A stretch of DNA of 64,000 nt from Pantoea sp. Its GTDB lineage: Bacteria; Pseudomonadota; Gammaproteobacteria; Enterobacterales; Enterobacteriaceae. The stretch spans positions 558,001 to 622,000 of the forward strand of contig NZ_JAPWKD010000032.1 of the NCBI RefSeq assembly GCF_028283705.1. Reading direction: 5' to 3'. Shown here in pieces: positions 8,853 through 17,976 of this stretch (position 1 is the stretch's first letter; each line of letters opens with the position of its first letter). Below the pieces are notes generated by a model that did no database searches, had not been told where the DNA came from, and worked only from the letters and a program-made list of their open reading frames with translations. The translations under genes and the position numbers were made by a program.

Positions 8853-9812
8853 TTTAACGAACAATTTTTCCAGACGCGCCAGCAGATTGCTGGCGCTGTA
8901 GTAATCAAGGCGGAAGGTATCCGCCCCCAGCGCATACACCTGCTTGTGCGTGACCGCCTCGTTTTGTGCCAGGAATGGATTGCTCAGTACCGATTGCGCG
9001 GTTTTATCATCGGCAGCAAATAGCAGGAAGCTGTGGCCGGTCAGGCCGCTGGCGACGGTTTCACCCGATAGCTGAATAATATCTTTGCGCTGCCCCATGC
9101 TGTGACTCTGCTGGATATTGGCCGGGGGCATCGCCAGCGTGAAACCGAGCTGCTGCAACAATTTGCCCTGGGCTGATTCTGCCGTCCACAGATTCACAGC
9201 ACGCCCGTCGCCATTCCAAACCATGGCAGAAACTGGCTGCGGTGGCAGCGTGATGGCTTTTTTCAGTGCCGCTTCACGATCGTCGAAAGCCTTAATGCGC
9301 TGTGTCGCCTGCGCTTCGTGGCCAGTGGCATCGCCAAGCAACGTCACTAAATCCTGCCAGCTTTTATCGTCGTAATTGATCACCAGGGTCGGGGCAATGG
9401 CAGACAGCTGGCTCACCAGTTTGATGGCGGAGTCATTACCGGTGGCGCTGACGATAATCAGATCCGGCGCTTCCGCCGCAACGGCTTCTGCACTGGGTTC
9501 ACCGATATACAGACGCTTCACGCCACGCTGTTTCGCCACCTCGCCCCACTGACGGAAAAAACCTTGATCGTCGGAGAGGCGGCTGTTGGGTGCGGTAGCC
9601 CCCGAGGCGATGACCGGGGCATCAATCGCCAGCAGCGAACCGGTCAGCGTGAGGCTGGTCGAGACAATGCGCTGCGGCGCTTTGCTGAGCGTGACGATGC
9701 CCTGTTCGGTTTGAATCTTGCGCGGCCAGCCCTGGTCAGCGCGCGCCATGCTGCTGAAAGCCTGCAAAATGAACAACAGGACAAACGTGCCCCATAATCC
9801 GCATTTATTCAT
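8847..9812 (-). CDS. fepB: Ferric enterobactin-binding periplasmic protein FepB
   Basis: A 321-residue periplasmic binding protein that delivers ferric enterobactin from FepA to FepDGC. It has an N-terminal signal peptide (hydrophobic WGTFVLLFILQAFSSMARA, about residues 7-25) and the class III binding-protein pattern: APQRIVSTSLTLTGSLLAI, then EAPDLIIVS, a long linking helix, and KQVYALGADTFRLDYYSA at the end. It is divergent from entC across a Fur-box region and convergent with entS, overlapping it by 6 bp. Confidence 0.94.
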   Translation of the reverse strand: MNKCGLWGTFVLLFILQAFSSMARADQGWPRKIQTEQGIVTLSKAPQRIVSTSLTLTGSLLAIDAPVIASGATAPNSRLSDDQGFFRQWGEVAKQRGVKRLYIGEPSAEAVAAEAPDLIIVSATGNDSAIKLVSQLSAIAPTLVINYDDKSWQDLVTLLGDATGHEAQATQRIKAFDDREAALKKAITLPPQPVSAMVWNGDGRAVNLWTAESAQGKLLQQLGFTLAMPPANIQQSHSMGQRKDIIQLSGETVASGLTGHSFLLFAADDKTAQSVLSNPFLAQNEAVTHKQVYALGADTFRLDYYSASNLLARLEKLFVKS

Positions 9813-9940
9813 AAGTTTTCATCCACCGTTTAGCTTAATTCGGCGTCCGGCATCAGCGCCGGAAAACGCCTAAAGATAAGGGAACTCCCGCGAATCGATT
9901 GACTCTTTCGCCCGTTCGACGTAGGTTACTGGGCCATAAT

Positions 9941-9959
9941 AAAAATGATAATCATTCTT
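9941..9959. promoter_or_regulatory. Fur box between fepB and entC
   Basis: The stretch contains AATGATAATCATT, the core of the Fur consensus, and matches the 19-bp consensus at 15 of 19 positions when aligned from 9941. A second partial AT-rich match (ATAATCTTATCATT) follows directly and may extend the binding region. It sits in the divergent fepB/entC region, about 30-50 bp before the entC start, and is expected to repress both transcripts when iron is plentiful. Confidence 0.85.
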
Positions 9960-9988
9960 AATAATCTTATCATTTAAAGGTGGAAATT

Positions 9989-11167
9989 ATGGTGGAATCG
10001 TCCACGTTTGAAAATGCCTGGCTGCAGGATTTTTCCGCACTTTGCCGCGGATTCCTGTTTACCTCTCCCTGGCAGAGTCTGGTGACGCAGGGTTGTTACA
10101 CCACCCTGACTGAGTCAGTGCAGGATGCTGCCGATTTACAGGGCCATTTTCAGCAGCAGCTGCGTCAGCACTTTGCTGCGGCCAAAAAGCAAGGTATTGA
10201 GAAACCGATTCTGGTGGGTGCCATCCCGTTTGATGCCAGCCAGCCTGCGGCCTTGTTTATTCCTGAATCTTATCAAACCTTTAACCGCGCCGATCTGCTG
10301 GCCGCGCTGCCCACCCAACCCGGTGCGCTGCCTGAGGTGCGTCGCCGTGCTGCCGTACCGGATCACGATGTTTTTCTCAACATGGTGGCCGAAGCTGTTG
10401 CCGCTACCCAACGGGGCGATCTCGACAAAGTGGTGCTGTCGCGCCTGATGGATATTGTCACGGAACAACCGGTGGATAGCGCTGCGCTGATGCAGCGGGT
10501 GATTGCGTTAAACCCCAACAGCTACCATTTCCATTTGCCCTTGCCGCAAGGCGGCGTACTGCTCGGTGCCAGCCCGGAACTGATGCTGCGTAAGCACGGC
10601 CGTGACTTCAGCTCCTGCCCGCTCGCCGGTTCTGCGCGCCGGGATAATGATAGCCAGCGTGATCGTGCCGCAGGCGACACCCTGATGAACTCCGGTAAAG
10701 ATCGGCACGAACATCAGCTGGTGACCGATGCGATGCGCGGAACACTGCAACCACGTAGTCGCCGGTTGTCGGTGCCGACGGTGCCGACGCTGATTACCAC
10801 CTCAACCTTATGGCATCTCGCCACCCAGATAGACGGCGAAGTGCAGGACGAGCGCGACAATGCGCTGTCGCTGGCCTGCCTGTTGCATCCAACCCCGGCG
10901 CTGAGTGGTTTCCCGCATCAGCGTGCTCAGCAACTGATTCAGGCGCTGGAGCCCTTTGATCGCCAGTTGTTCGGCGGCATTGTCGGCTGGTGCGATGAGG
11001 CAGGCAATGGCGAATGGGTGGTCACTATTCGCTGCGGCACAGTGCACGATACGCATGTGCGTCTGTTCGCCGGTGCAGGCATCGTTGCCGATTCACAACC
11101 CGAATCAGAATGGCGTGAAACCGGCGTGAAGCTGGATACCATGCTGCGCGCCTTTGGACTGCAATAA
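9989..11167 (+). CDS. entC: Isochorismate synthase EntC
   Basis: A 392-residue chorismate-utilising enzyme converting chorismate to isochorismate, the first step towards 2,3-dihydroxybenzoate. Recognised by VGAIPFD, DKVVLSRL, LLGASPELMLRK, PLAGSARR, DRHEHQLVTDAMR, HLATQIDG, HPTPALSGFP and the C-terminal RLFAGAGIV. The ATG at 9989 with AAAGGTGG upstream is chosen; an in-frame GTG at 9980 would overlap that ribosome-binding site. It is first of the entCEBAH operon and sits behind a Fur box. Confidence 0.96.
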   Translation: MVESSTFENAWLQDFSALCRGFLFTSPWQSLVTQGCYTTLTESVQDAADLQGHFQQQLRQHFAAAKKQGIEKPILVGAIPFDASQPAALFIPESYQTFNRADLLAALPTQPGALPEVRRRAAVPDHDVFLNMVAEAVAATQRGDLDKVVLSRLMDIVTEQPVDSAALMQRVIALNPNSYHFHLPLPQGGVLLGASPELMLRKHGRDFSSCPLAGSARRDNDSQRDRAAGDTLMNSGKDRHEHQLVTDAMRGTLQPRSRRLSVPTVPTLITTSTLWHLATQIDGEVQDERDNALSLACLLHPTPALSGFPHQRAQQLIQALEPFDRQLFGGIVGWCDEAGNGEWVVTIRCGTVHDTHVRLFAGAGIVADSQPESEWRETGVKLDTMLRAFGLQ

Positions 11168-11177
11168 AGGAAAGACC

Positions 11178-12794
11178 ATGAGTATTCCCTACAACCGCTG
11201 GCCGGATGACCTGGCCGCACGTTACCGCGAGAAAGGCTACTGGCTCGATGTGCCGATGACCGACATCCTGGCGCGTCAGCAGCACAATGAGGCGATCGCG
11301 GTTATCGATGGCGATCGTCAAATCAGCTATCGCGAAATGCATCGGCTGACTGACAACCTGGCAGCGGCGCTGCAACGCCGCGGCCTGAAAACCGGCGATA
11401 CTGCGCTGGTACAGCTCGGCAACGTGGCGGATTTTTACCTGATGCTTTTTGCCCTGTTCAAAATCGGGGTGGCGCCGGTCAATGCTCTGTTCAGCCATCA
11501 ACGTACCGAACTGACCGCCTATGCCGCGCAGATTGAACCGGCGCTACTGATTGCCGATCGCAGCCATGCGTTGTTTGCCGATGACAGCTTTATCGATACG
11601 CTGTGCCGCTCGCATCCGTCACTACAACAGGTGATTTTGCGCAACGATCATCAGCCGGAAAACACCCTCGACGCATTGCTGGCTGAAGCTGCCGGTGACT
11701 TCATCCCCACGCCGAGCGCTGGCGATGAAGTGGCATTCTTCCAGCTTTCGGGCGGCAGCACCGGCACGCCAAAACTGATCCCACGCACCCACAATGATTA
11801 CTATTACAGCATTCGCGGCAGCGTGGAGATTTGCGCCGTGACTGAGCACACCCGTTATCTGGTGGCGCTGCCCGCTGCACATAACTTCCCGATGAGTTCG
11901 CCGGGCGCACTCGGCGTCTTTTATGCTGGGGGCCAGGTGGTGCTGGCTGCTGACCCCAGCGCCACGCTGTGCTTTCCGCTGATCGAAAAACACCAAATCA
12001 CCGACACCGGCCTGGTGCCACCGGCGGTAAGCCTGTGGTTGCAGGCGATTCAGGAATGGGGCAGTAATAAACAGCTGGCCTCGCTCGAACGTATGCAGGT
12101 GGGCGGAGCCAAGCTGGGTGAAACCCTCGCCGCGCGGATTCAGCAGGAAATCGGTTGCCAGCTGCAACAGGTGTTCGGCATGGCTGAAGGCCTGGTGAAT
12201 TACACCCGCTTCGACGATGACGTAAAAACCATCCTCACCACCCAGGGACGCCCGATTTCTGACGACGATGAAGTCTGGGTAGCCGACGCCGAGGGCAATG
12301 CCCTGCCGAGCGGTGAAGTGGGCCGTCTGATGACGCGCGGACCTTATACCTTCCGTGGCTACTACCGCAGTCCGGAGCACAACGCTGCCAGCTTTGATGC
12401 CGATGGATTTTACTGTTCCGGCGATCTGATTGAGATCAACCCACAGGGTTACATCACCGTGCAGGGCCGCGAGAAAGATCAGATCAACCGCGGCGGCGAG
12501 AAGATCGCGGCAGAAGAGATCGAAAACCTGCTGCAACGTCACCCGGATGTCATCCACGCCGCGCTGGTGTCGATGAACGATGAGCTAATGGGTGAAAAAA
12601 GCTGCGCCTTTATTGTCGCCAGCCAGCCGATTAAACCGGTGGCGCTGCGTCGCCATTTGCGCGAACTGGGCGTTGCCGAGTTCAAATTACCCGACCGTAT
12701 TACCTGCGTAGACGCCCTGCCGCTGACCCCGGTTGGCAAGGTGGATAAAAAACGTTTGCGCCAACAGCTTGCCGATCAACAAGCGCAAGCCTGA
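11178..12794 (+). CDS. entE: 2,3-dihydroxybenzoate-AMP ligase EntE
   Basis: A 538-residue stand-alone adenylation enzyme that activates 2,3-dihydroxybenzoate as the acyl-adenylate and loads it onto the aryl carrier domain of EntB. Motifs visible: FFQLSGGSTGTPKLIPRT (P-loop), FGMAEGLVNYTR, YCSGDLIEI, and the C-terminal hinge and lysine region GREKDQINRGGEKI and TPVGKVDKKRL. The ATG at 11178 follows AAAGGAAAG and lies 10 bp after the entC stop. Confidence 0.96.
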   Translation: MSIPYNRWPDDLAARYREKGYWLDVPMTDILARQQHNEAIAVIDGDRQISYREMHRLTDNLAAALQRRGLKTGDTALVQLGNVADFYLMLFALFKIGVAPVNALFSHQRTELTAYAAQIEPALLIADRSHALFADDSFIDTLCRSHPSLQQVILRNDHQPENTLDALLAEAAGDFIPTPSAGDEVAFFQLSGGSTGTPKLIPRTHNDYYYSIRGSVEICAVTEHTRYLVALPAAHNFPMSSPGALGVFYAGGQVVLAADPSATLCFPLIEKHQITDTGLVPPAVSLWLQAIQEWGSNKQLASLERMQVGGAKLGETLAARIQQEIGCQLQQVFGMAEGLVNYTRFDDDVKTILTTQGRPISDDDEVWVADAEGNALPSGEVGRLMTRGPYTFRGYYRSPEHNAASFDADGFYCSGDLIEINPQGYITVQGREKDQINRGGEKIAAEEIENLLQRHPDVIHAALVSMNDELMGEKSCAFIVASQPIKPVALRRHLRELGVAEFKLPDRITCVDALPLTPVGKVDKKRLRQQLADQQAQA

Positions 12795-12811
12795 CCTGTT
12801 CCGGAGATTGT

Positions 12812-13663
12812 ATGGCTATTCCAAAATTGACCTCTTATCCGCTGCCGACCGCCACCGAGTTGCCTGCCAACAAGGTGAAGTGGAGCCTGGAGCCGCAACG
12901 CGCGGCGCTGCTGATTCACGATATGCAGGCCTATTTCCTTAACTTTTGGGGCGAAAACAGCCCGCTGGTGAATCAGATCGTCGAAAACATTGCGCGTCTG
13001 CGTGCGTACTGCAAAGCGCAAGGTATTCCGGTGTTCTACACCGCGCAGCCGAATGAGCAGAGCGATGCGGACCGCGCTCTGCTCAACGATATGTGGGGAC
13101 CGGGCCTGAACAAACATCCCGATCAACAGAAGATCGTCGATGCTCTGGCCCCGGATCAGGATGATCAGGTACTGACCAAATGGCGCTATAGCGCATTCCA
13201 TCGTTCGCCGCTGGAGTCGATCCTGCAGGAGATGGGCCGTGATCAGTTGATCATCACTGGCGTGTACGCCCACATCGGCTGCCTGACCACCGCGACCGAT
13301 GCCTTTATGCGCAATATCCAGCCATTTATGGTGGCCGATGCGCTGGCTGACTTCACCCGCGAAGAACATATGATGGCTCTGACCTATACCGCAGGCCGCA
13401 GCGGCAAAGTGGTGATGACGGCTGATCTGATGCCACTGCCGCTCTCCAAAGATGAACTGCGCGCGCTGATTCTGCCGCTGCTGGAAGATGATGATGTGCC
13501 GGAAGATGATGAGAACCTGATTGATTATGGTCTCGATTCGGTACGTGTGATGGCTTTGGCCGCTCGCTGGCGTCAGGTACATAGCGATATTGATTTCGTC
13601 AGCCTGGCGAAAAACCCCAGCATTGATGGCTGGTGGGCGCTGCTGTCACGGGAGCGTGCGTAA
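12812..13663 (+). CDS. entB: Bifunctional isochorismatase / aryl carrier protein EntB
   Basis: A 283-residue two-domain protein. The N-terminal isochorismatase domain (about 1-205; LLIHDMQAYF, TKWRYSAFHRSPL, ITGVYAHIGCLTTATDAFM) makes 2,3-dihydro-2,3-dihydroxybenzoate. The C-terminal aryl carrier domain (about 210-283) carries the 4'-phosphopantetheine on Ser243 in YGLDSVRVM and presents dihydroxybenzoate to EntF. It starts 17 bp after entE and its stop TAA shares one base with the entA ATG. Confidence 0.96.
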   Translation: MAIPKLTSYPLPTATELPANKVKWSLEPQRAALLIHDMQAYFLNFWGENSPLVNQIVENIARLRAYCKAQGIPVFYTAQPNEQSDADRALLNDMWGPGLNKHPDQQKIVDALAPDQDDQVLTKWRYSAFHRSPLESILQEMGRDQLIITGVYAHIGCLTTATDAFMRNIQPFMVADALADFTREEHMMALTYTAGRSGKVVMTADLMPLPLSKDELRALILPLLEDDDVPEDDENLIDYGLDSVRVMALAARWRQVHSDIDFVSLAKNPSIDGWWALLSRERA

Positions 13664-14421
13664 TGAGTCTGCCTTTCGATTTTCGCGGGAAAATTGTCTG
13701 GGTAACCGGTGCCGGTAAAGGTATCGGCTACCATACAGCCCTCGCCTTCCATCAGGCGGGAGCGCAGGTAGTTGGCTTCGATCTGCATTTTGATCAGGCT
13801 GATTATCCCTTCTCCTGCCAGGTCATGAACGTGGCTGATGCCGCCGAGGTGAAAACCGTGTGCCAGCGGCTACTGGCCGAGCAGCCGCGTCTCGATGTGC
13901 TGGTAAACGGTGCCGGGATCCTGCGCATCGGCAGCACCGAAGAACTGGCGTTTGAGGACTGGCAGGCGTGCCTGGCCGTCAATGCAGGCGGGGCATTCAA
14001 TATGTTCCAGCAAACGCTGCCGGTATTCCGTCAGCAACGTGCTGGCGCCATTGTCACTATCGCCTCCAATGCCGCCCATGCGCCGCGCCTCGGTATGTCC
14101 GCCTATGGCGCATCAAAAGCCGCACTACGTAGTCTGTGCCTGACTGTCGGACTGGAGATGGCCCCGCTCGGCGTACGCTGCAATATCGTTTCACCCGGTT
14201 CTACCGATACCGATATGCAGCGCAGCCTGTGGCATACGCCGGAAGCGGAACAGGAAATGATCAACGGCTTCCAGGATCAATACAAACTGGGGATCCCGTT
14301 GCGCAAGATCGCACAACCACAAGAGATCGCGGCCAATATTTTGTTCCTCGCATCTGATCTTGCCAGCCATGTGGTGTTGCAGGATATTGTGGTCGATGGT
14401 GGCGCAACATTGGGAGCCTGA
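13663..14421 (+). CDS. entA: 2,3-dihydro-2,3-dihydroxybenzoate dehydrogenase EntA
   Basis: A 252-residue short-chain dehydrogenase that oxidises the EntB product to 2,3-dihydroxybenzoate using NAD. It has the Rossmann glycine motif TGAGKGIGYHTA near the start, NGAGILR, and the catalytic Tyr148-x3-Lys152 in SAYGASKAAL. The start ATG overlaps the entB stop by one base; a longer in-frame start at 13633 would sit inside entB and is not needed. Confidence 0.96.
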   Translation: MSLPFDFRGKIVWVTGAGKGIGYHTALAFHQAGAQVVGFDLHFDQADYPFSCQVMNVADAAEVKTVCQRLLAEQPRLDVLVNGAGILRIGSTEELAFEDWQACLAVNAGGAFNMFQQTLPVFRQQRAGAIVTIASNAAHAPRLGMSAYGASKAALRSLCLTVGLEMAPLGVRCNIVSPGSTDTDMQRSLWHTPEAEQEMINGFQDQYKLGIPLRKIAQPQEIAANILFLASDLASHVVLQDIVVDGGATLGA

Positions 14422-14424
14422 TGC

Positions 14425-14841
14425 ATGGCTATCTGGAAACGACCGTTCGATCTGGCAGCACTCAATAAAATCGGTGAAAACTCACTGGTGGGGCACCTTG
14501 GCATTGTGTTTACCGTGATTGGCGACGATTACCTCGAAGCCACCATGCCAGTTGATGCCCGCACGCAACAACCGTTTGGCCTGCTGCACGGCGGTGCATC
14601 GGTGGTGCTGGCGGAATCGATGGGATCGATTGCTGGCTACCTTAGCGTGGAAGAGGGAAAAAGCGTGGTGGGGATTGAGGTGAGTGCCAGCCACCATCGC
14701 GCCGTCAGCAGCGGCGAGGTACGCGGTATCTGCCGTCCACTGCATCTCGGCGCACGTAATCAAAGCTGGCAGATTGAGATTCGCAATGGCCGCGATCAGC
14801 TGTGCTGTAGTACCCGTCTGACGGTGGCGGTACTGGGTTAG
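14425..14841 (+). CDS. entH: Proofreading thioesterase EntH (hotdog fold)
   Basis: A 138-residue hotdog-fold thioesterase that clears wrongly loaded aryl groups from the EntB carrier domain. Family features include PFGLLHGGASVVLAESMGS, where the catalytic acid lies in the long helix, and VGIEVSASHHRAVSSGEV. It begins 3 bp after entA and ends the entCEBAH operon; a strong terminator follows at 14848. Confidence 0.94.
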   Translation: MAIWKRPFDLAALNKIGENSLVGHLGIVFTVIGDDYLEATMPVDARTQQPFGLLHGGASVVLAESMGSIAGYLSVEEGKSVVGIEVSASHHRAVSSGEVRGICRPLHLGARNQSWQIEIRNGRDQLCCSTRLTVAVLG

Positions 14842-14847
14842 AACGTG

Positions 14848-14880
14848 GGTGAGCACTAAAGTGCTCACCTTTCATTATTT
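14848..14880 (+). terminator. Terminator of the entCEBAH operon
   Basis: A perfect 9-bp stem, GGTGAGCAC (14848-14856) pairing with GTGCTCACC (14861-14869), with loop TAAA and then a T-rich tail TTTCATTATTT. It separates entH from the convergent SET-domain gene, whose stop codon lies in the tail. No T-run follows on the minus strand, so it mainly serves entH. Confidence 0.8.
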
Positions 14881-17739
14881 ACCCGATCCGGCAAGCGGCT
14901 TCTTCTTGTTATATTTCGCTTTACCTCTGAGTGTCAGCTCTCCGTTAAAACCTATATATCGCACAAGGCGGCGAGTCTCAAAATCCACCTTTCTGCAATA
15001 TTCTGTAAACGCCTTTTGATTATGCTTATTGGTTGATATTCGATAGCCATCAATAATTTCTGTGGTAATTTTTTTATAAGAAGAAGGGTTGAGATTCCCG
15101 CCACTCTGAGCGATAAGGGCATTAATTTCCTCACAGGTCATTCCCCGTTCTATTAAAAACTTTCGTCCTTTATCTTTAAAAACATTTTTGACCATCACCT
15201 TTTGTCGGAAAGGTTCATAGCTTACTTTGTATTCCCGACTAAATTTTTCAATAGATCTGTTTCCATTGCGTTGCTCCTGAGTGAGAGACGCCCATTTTAC
15301 CATTGCAGCCATCATTTCTTCATTTTGCTGCTCAACTTGCATAATTTTTTCGCCCGCCTCTTTAAGGCCATTCGCGGTAGCATAAACCTGCAATGTATGA
15401 CGGCTTATATTGTTCCTTTCACAAAACGTGGTCTTCGTGCCATAATTTTTTCGGACTTCCCCCAGCGCCATCCATTCCCGGATAAGATCTGCGGTTATCC
15501 TGTCATCCTGACCTGGCTGGCGGTTAAGTACCGCTCTGCCACGTGCCGTAAATTTATTGCCTTTGAAAAAATAAGGTAACTTGCTCTCATCAAGATTATT
15601 CTTTATACAGAATGCATGCAGGGCTTCCTGAGATAATTCAGAATTATTTTGCATTAACATGCCATGAAGTTCTTTCATATGCCCGGGTTGAACATGATTT
15701 TTCTCCTCTATCTGATTGCGGGCATAACTTTCTATTCTTTGCAGACTTTTCAGACCGCGTGTATTGACCCCTGACCTGCGCAGCACTGAATCAAGCGTTT
15801 CAAAAAGCACATTATATTTTATCGCCAATGTTTCTCTTGCCCCAGGTATCGCGCGTTCTTCTTCCGTTTTATTCAGCCATTCATTAATCGCTTCTTTAGG
15901 GTTTGAGAATTTATGTCCTTCATCCAGCTGAATTTTTTGTTTCCCTCGCAATGTCAACTTACCATCTTCGTAGATATATTTCATTGCAGTGACAGGAACA
16001 AGTTGATTTTTTTTAATAAACCTCCTGCGATTTCTTTCCTTTCTGGGTAATTTTTTAAACTGCCGCAAAAGATCCGCAGTGATCCTTCCCTTTTTCTGCG
16101 AAGGGATTTTTTCCTTTACTGATGAATCATCACTGGAATCAATTTCTGTTTCCTGGCTAACTTGATCATCCTCGGGAACTCTATTTTTTTCAAAAATTTT
16201 TATGCTTTGAATCTTTTTTTCTAAATCTTCAGTTAACTGCTTATTTTTTTGGGGCAGGATCTTAATAAGATTTTTTATATCTTCCCGCAAATCATGACCA
16301 TAAATTCCTGTTAACATCGTATCAGTGAGAGGTTTACCCGCAAGGGTTTTATCTTTTCGCCCTTTGAATAACGCAAAGGCTGCGGCATCTGTCATACAAA
16401 ACCCTGTTTTTCCAATGGGTTGAACTCTGCTTTTTTCCGTGCTCAGCCTGTAAATATTTTCTACCAGAGTAAAATGCACATTGCCCGCTGGAGACCAGAC
16501 CGCATTATAATGATTTTCATTTGGGATATATTGAATCACCGCCAAATGACGATCTGAATTAATGATTTCTTTATGATCAACAAACTCACTATTTGAGGAA
16601 TCAATAACAGAAACAACCATATCACCCCGTTGCTTTTCATCGTCCTCATGCTCTTTTTTGGTAATCACAAGCAAGGCATTTTGTTTACGAAAGCATTCTG
16701 ATAGTGCGATCAACTGCGGCAACACTTCAAAACTGGCATCAACCCAGCTATCAGCATTGCCAATGTTGTCTGCCAGCCATGATAGCCCGCTGGGAAGTCC
16801 TTCTGGCTGTCCATCTCCGACAGAAATAGAGTCGGGTTCTGTCTTAACTATCGGGGGATGATGTTTCATTATTCTGTATCTGGAGCCATAATTTATCAGT
16901 AATGACTCATCTTTTTTGATATCACGAATAGCCATATAAACAATAATATTTTCGCCCGCCCGAATAGCGATCAAATTATTTTTATCAGAAGGCACAACTT
17001 TATCGCCCTGCACCAGGGCGGTATTAACAAGGGCCAGATTCGTATTTTTTAAATGACCTGCAATGCCACTATATACATTCACTGGCTTTCGTCGAAAACC
17101 TCTTTTAGATCTGGGACGGTGTCCTTTGGTTTCAAAAAAATAGGTCGGACAGTGACTGTCACTGCTTACATACATTTCATCACATTGCGTGCGATTCCTC
17201 AGAATAAATCCGCCATACAAATCCGGTAACACCTCACCTAACCTGATAGCTCTGGCAGCCTTTAATCCGAAACCTAATTCAGGGTGTTCTTCATCACTAA
17301 ATATATGATAGCAATCCGCACCTGCATCTCCGGCCTTTCCCTCCTGAATATTCTTCACCAGATTCCGTATCTGTTGCGTAGCGGAATCTGCGATTTTTTT
17401 TGACAGGCTCTTTTTATCAGCAATGCTAATTTCTAAGTTTTCGGCATCAACATGCATTAACTCTTCACGCAGGGGTCCCTGTTTTATCCCCAAGGCTTCC
17501 AGCTCATCATCTTTGTGCAACAAAACCGGTAAATTTCCGGGCCGACGCTGATGATAAAGATTAATATCGTCCTCCTCTAACGATTCCTTTTTTATATTAA
17601 TGGTTTGATTAATCGATGGGGTATCAGATATATTCGCCTGGTGAATAAAAGATATATTTTCAACCAGGGCTGATTCTATATTCATTGATACTGGAACTGG
17701 TGAGGGAACAGAAGGTGCTAATCTTTCAACAGGTTGCAT
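14875..17739 (-). CDS. Large SET-domain protein with repeated C-terminal modules, AT-rich
   Basis: A 954-residue protein I cannot name. Residues about 150-290 read as a SET lysine-methyltransferase domain: an N-terminal GFGLKAARAIRLGEVL, a central NTNLALVNTA in place of the usual NHS-type motif, and a C-terminal AIRDIKKDESLLINYGSRY that fits the closing motif. Residues about 305-420 may resemble an OTU-type peptidase region. From about 550 onward are some six degenerate repeats of 55-65 residues, several opening like RITADLLRQF and closing like GKLTLRGK. The N-terminal 60 residues are Ser/Pro/Asn-rich; no signal peptide or membrane helix is visible. The gene is clearly AT-richer than its neighbours, monocistronic and convergent with entH; AAGGAG precedes the ATG. 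Transfer and a role acting on host or foreign protein are inferences. Confidence 0.75.
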   Translation of the reverse strand: MQPVERLAPSVPSPVPVSMNIESALVENISFIHQANISDTPSINQTINIKKESLEEDDINLYHQRRPGNLPVLLHKDDELEALGIKQGPLREELMHVDAENLEISIADKKSLSKKIADSATQQIRNLVKNIQEGKAGDAGADCYHIFSDEEHPELGFGLKAARAIRLGEVLPDLYGGFILRNRTQCDEMYVSSDSHCPTYFFETKGHRPRSKRGFRRKPVNVYSGIAGHLKNTNLALVNTALVQGDKVVPSDKNNLIAIRAGENIIVYMAIRDIKKDESLLINYGSRYRIMKHHPPIVKTEPDSISVGDGQPEGLPSGLSWLADNIGNADSWVDASFEVLPQLIALSECFRKQNALLVITKKEHEDDEKQRGDMVVSVIDSSNSEFVDHKEIINSDRHLAVIQYIPNENHYNAVWSPAGNVHFTLVENIYRLSTEKSRVQPIGKTGFCMTDAAAFALFKGRKDKTLAGKPLTDTMLTGIYGHDLREDIKNLIKILPQKNKQLTEDLEKKIQSIKIFEKNRVPEDDQVSQETEIDSSDDSSVKEKIPSQKKGRITADLLRQFKKLPRKERNRRRFIKKNQLVPVTAMKYIYEDGKLTLRGKQKIQLDEGHKFSNPKEAINEWLNKTEEERAIPGARETLAIKYNVLFETLDSVLRRSGVNTRGLKSLQRIESYARNQIEEKNHVQPGHMKELHGMLMQNNSELSQEALHAFCIKNNLDESKLPYFFKGNKFTARGRAVLNRQPGQDDRITADLIREWMALGEVRKNYGTKTTFCERNNISRHTLQVYATANGLKEAGEKIMQVEQQNEEMMAAMVKWASLTQEQRNGNRSIEKFSREYKVSYEPFRQKVMVKNVFKDKGRKFLIERGMTCEEINALIAQSGGNLNPSSYKKITTEIIDGYRISTNKHNQKAFTEYCRKVDFETRRLVRYIGFNGELTLRGKAKYNKKKPLAGSGK

Positions 17740-17936
17740 TTAAACTCCTTTTAAATACACAGATATGATTACCGAAGCGTCCTTATCCTGGTCGCTTATG
17801 CCGGCTGTTCTGAACGATGTCGATCCTGGCACAATATTCCGTAACGAAACGGTGCCTTATGCACAAAACCAGCCATAAAATGCAGATGAAGGGAAGGTGA
17901 ACGGTAGGAAAACGCTAATAAATATCTTATACAGCG

Positions 17937-17976
17937 CGAAAAAAAATCTGGCAGTTACCGGTGTAACTGCCAGATC
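17937..17976 (-). terminator. Terminator downstream of obgE
   Basis: An 11-bp perfect stem, CTGGCAGTTAC (17948-17958) with GTAACTGCCAG (17963-17973). Read on the minus strand it is followed by a run of eight T. It lies about 35 bp beyond the obgE stop and upstream of the SET-domain gene start. Confidence 0.85.

Noticed and set aside
17740..17900. An Hrp-box promoter (GGAACC-N15/16-CCAC) before the SET-domain gene
   Set aside because: I searched the upstream minus strand for it, because a type III effector would fit. No convincing match was seen, so regulation by HrpL is not claimed.
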